Source: an uncultured Oscillospiraceae bacterium
GTDB taxonomy: Bacteria; Bacillota_A; Clostridia; Oscillospirales; Oscillospiraceae
Assembly (NCBI GenBank): GCA_944386965.1
Contig: CALXDE010000129.1
Span: 1 to 7,737, forward strand
Length of the DNA stretch: 7,737 nt
Reading direction: 5' to 3'
Notes under the pieces: model-generated
The model's input: only the letters and a program-made list of their open reading frames with translations
Told to the model about the DNA's origin: nothing
Database searches by the model: none
Made by a program: the position numbers and the translations under genes
Part shown: piece by piece, positions 6,384-7,737 of the stretch
How positions within the stretch are numbered: position 1 is the stretch's first letter
Layout: every line of letters starts with the position of its first letter

Positions 6384-6415
6384 GGAGCGGCGTCTTTTGA
6401 CGCCGCTCCATTTTT
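6384..6415 (+). terminator. Intrinsic terminator of the two-component operon
   Basis: A perfect 11-bp GC-rich stem (GGAGCGGCGTC and its complement) with a TTTT loop, followed by ATTTTT, 14 bp after the kinase stop codon. It should end the regulator-kinase transcript and separates it from the ABC operon, which then needs its own promoter. Confidence 0.9.
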
Positions 6416-6432
6416 CATGGACCGGACGCTCT

Positions 6433-6470
6433 TTTCAGGGATATTTCAGGGCCGGGTGCTACAGTAGGAT
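6433..6470 (+). promoter_or_regulatory. Operator and putative promoter of the ABC operon
   Basis: TTTCAG (6433-6438) and TTTCAG (6444-6449) are repeated 11 bp apart, within a 17-bp block that differs by one base from the block before the regulator gene. Weak -10 candidates follow: TACAGT (6460-6465) or TAGGAT (6465-6470). No good -35 box is seen, which fits an activator-dependent promoter. A further similarity, GATCGCAAGC here and GATTGCAAGC before the regulator gene, lies downstream of both. Control by the neighbouring response regulator is inferred. Confidence 0.6.
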
Positions 6471-6509
6471 CGCAAGCACGCCGCCTTGGCGGCGGAAAGG
6501 AGGAACAGC

Positions 6510-7496
6510 ATGATCACTGTGGAACACCTGACCAAGTGCTACGGCGACTTCAAAGCTGTGGACGACCTGTCCTTCACCATCGGGGAAGGGCATGTCTACG
6601 GATTTTTGGGGCCCAACGGCGCTGGGAAGTCCACTACCATGAACATTATGACCGGGTGCCTCTCGGCCACAGAGGGCACCGTGCGCGTCGACGGCCACGA
6701 CATCTACGAGGAGCCCAACGAGGCGAAAAAATGCATCGGCTATCTCCCGGAGCGCCCGCCCCTCTACCTCAGCGAGAATCCGGTGGAGTACCTGACCTTC
6801 GTGGGTGAGGCCAAGAGGCTGCGGGGGGAGGCACTCCGGCGGCAGATCGGCGAGGTGATGGACCTTACCGGCATCACCCCCATGAGGCACCGGCGCATCT
6901 CTGCCCTCTCCAAGGGCTATCAGCAGCGCCTGGGGATTGCCCAGGCCCTCCTGGGGGACCCGAAGGTCATTATCCTGGATGAGCCCACCGTGGGACTGGA
7001 CCCCATCCAGATCATCGAGATCCGGGAGCTCATCCGGAAGCTGGGGGAAACCCACACGGTGATCTTCAGCTCCCACATCCTCTCCGAGGTCCAGGCCATC
7101 TGCGACGAGATCCTCATCATCGCCCACGGGAAGCTGGTGGCCTTTGACGATCCCCAGACCCTGGAGCGCCGGCTTCTCACCCCGGACGAGGTCCTCCTCA
7201 CCACCGACGCCCCGGCCTCGGCCCTGCCGGACATCCTCGCCGGCGTGCGGGAGATGCGTCAGCACACCGTGGAGAACGGGGAGGGCGAGTGGACCAGCGT
7301 GCGCCTCAAGACCGACTGCGGCGACATCTACAGCTTCTCCCGCTCCATCTTCCTGGCCTTTGCCAAGAGCCCCTACGCCATTTTGGAGATGCGGCTCAAG
7401 CGGGGCACCCTGGAGGACGTGTTCCTGGAGCTGACGGAGGCCGAGCCTGCGGCCGCGCCGGCGGCGGAGGACGGAGAGGAGGCGGATGCGTCGTGA
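6510..7496 (+). CDS. ABC transporter ATP-binding protein, GldA-like
   Basis: ATPase subunit, 328 residues, of an ABC-2-type exporter; powers the membrane permease encoded next. Motifs: Walker A GPNGAGKST (34-42), signature LSKGYQQR (133-140; SKG in place of the common SGG), Walker B VIILDEP (153-159) followed by VGLDP, and the switch histidine H189 in SSHIL. After the nucleotide-binding domain (to about 225) comes a C-terminal domain as in drug, Nod-factor and gliding-type ATPases, then an Ala/Glu-rich tail of about 18 residues. Start ATG at 6510 has AAAGGAGG 6 nt upstream; the in-frame TTG at 6486 lies before that site and is rejected. It overlaps the permease start by GTGA. The gliding name reflects family resemblance only; the substrate is unknown. 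Confidence 0.95.
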   Translation: MITVEHLTKCYGDFKAVDDLSFTIGEGHVYGFLGPNGAGKSTTMNIMTGCLSATEGTVRVDGHDIYEEPNEAKKCIGYLPERPPLYLSENPVEYLTFVGEAKRLRGEALRRQIGEVMDLTGITPMRHRRISALSKGYQQRLGIAQALLGDPKVIILDEPTVGLDPIQIIEIRELIRKLGETHTVIFSSHILSEVQAICDEILIIAHGKLVAFDDPQTLERRLLTPDEVLLTTDAPASALPDILAGVREMRQHTVENGEGEWTSVRLKTDCGDIYSFSRSIFLAFAKSPYAILEMRLKRGTLEDVFLELTEAEPAAAPAAEDGEEADAS

Positions 7497-7737
7497 TCGC
7501 GGTATTTCGTCACGAGCTGCGGGGCTACTTTCACTCCCTCACCGCCTATGTGTTCGGGGCCTTCCTGCTGGCGGCGGTGGGCCTTGGGGCGGTCCTCTAC
7601 AACCTGCAGAAGGCGGTGAGCAACTTCGAGTACGTCTTTGACGTGGGGTGCCTGGCCTTTGTGGTCATCGTCCCCATCCTCACCATGCGCGTCATCGCCG
7701 AGGAGCGGCGGCAGCGGACCGACCAGCTGCTCTACGC
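7493..7737 (+). CDS. ABC-2 type permease, GldF-like, 3' end missing
   Basis: Membrane subunit paired with the preceding ATPase; only the first 81 codons are in the window. The product starts MIAVFRHELRGYFHSLTAYVF, the cytoplasmic amphipathic opening typical of ABC-2 permeases. A membrane segment (about 17-40), a short loop with SNFEYVFD, a second membrane segment and PILTMRVIAEERRQRTDQLLY follow. This last stretch is characteristic of the GldF-type permeases. Start is GTG at 7493, overlapping the ATPase stop as GTGA, with AGGAGG 10 nt upstream. Further exporter genes probably follow outside the window. Confidence 0.9.
   Translation, partial: MIAVFRHELRGYFHSLTAYVFGAFLLAAVGLGAVLYNLQKAVSNFEYVFDVGCLAFVVIVPILTMRVIAEERRQRTDQLLY

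Noticed and set aside
5026..6411. Minus-strand open frame of 461 codons
   Set aside because: It is antisense to the response regulator end and the whole kinase gene, both certain from their motifs. Its product has no recognisable fold.
6459..7265. Minus-strand open frame of 268 codons
   Set aside because: Shadow of the ABC ATPase gene, whose Walker and signature motifs fix the coding frame.

Overview
The window looks like chromosomal DNA from a GC-rich member of the Clostridia; an Oscillospiraceae-type gut Firmicute is my inference. Reasons: a T-box leader controls the valyl-tRNA synthetase gene, promoters match the SigA consensus, ribosome binding sites are strong AGGAGG types, and the two-component and ABC proteins are of Firmicute type. 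I see no mobile element, CRISPR array, rRNA or tRNA gene.

Layout. (1) Positions 1-2412, minus strand: most of valS (valyl-tRNA synthetase), running off the left edge. Its leader (about 2435-2679) is a canonical T-box riboswitch with a GUC (Val) specifier, a T-box antiterminator, a competing terminator and a perfect-consensus promoter. (2) Divergent from it, plus strand: a small zinc-ribbon-like RNHCP-domain gene (2907-3344). Its leader of about 150 nt is highly structured and appears able to hide or expose the ribosome binding site. (3) 3345-3611: a non-coding convergent region with several strong hairpins. (4) 3612-4274, minus strand: a secreted, lipid-anchored cyclophilin-type peptidyl-prolyl isomerase. 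(5) Divergent from that, plus strand: an OmpR-family response regulator and its sensor kinase, overlapping by ATGA and ending in a strong terminator. (6) 6510 to the right edge: an ABC exporter operon, ATPase then GldF-like ABC-2 permease (cut by the window end), overlapping by GTGA.

How the parts connect. The two-component operon and the ABC operon are preceded by almost the same 17-bp tandem direct repeat (two TTTCAG half-sites 11 bp apart). This is the spacing expected of an OmpR/PhoB-type regulator, so I infer that the regulator controls both its own operon and the ABC exporter. The first copy also lies just downstream of the divergent isomerase promoter, which may bring that envelope foldase into the same response. 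The most novel candidate is the leader of the RNHCP gene, which resembles an uncharacterised translational riboswitch or similar cis-regulatory RNA.
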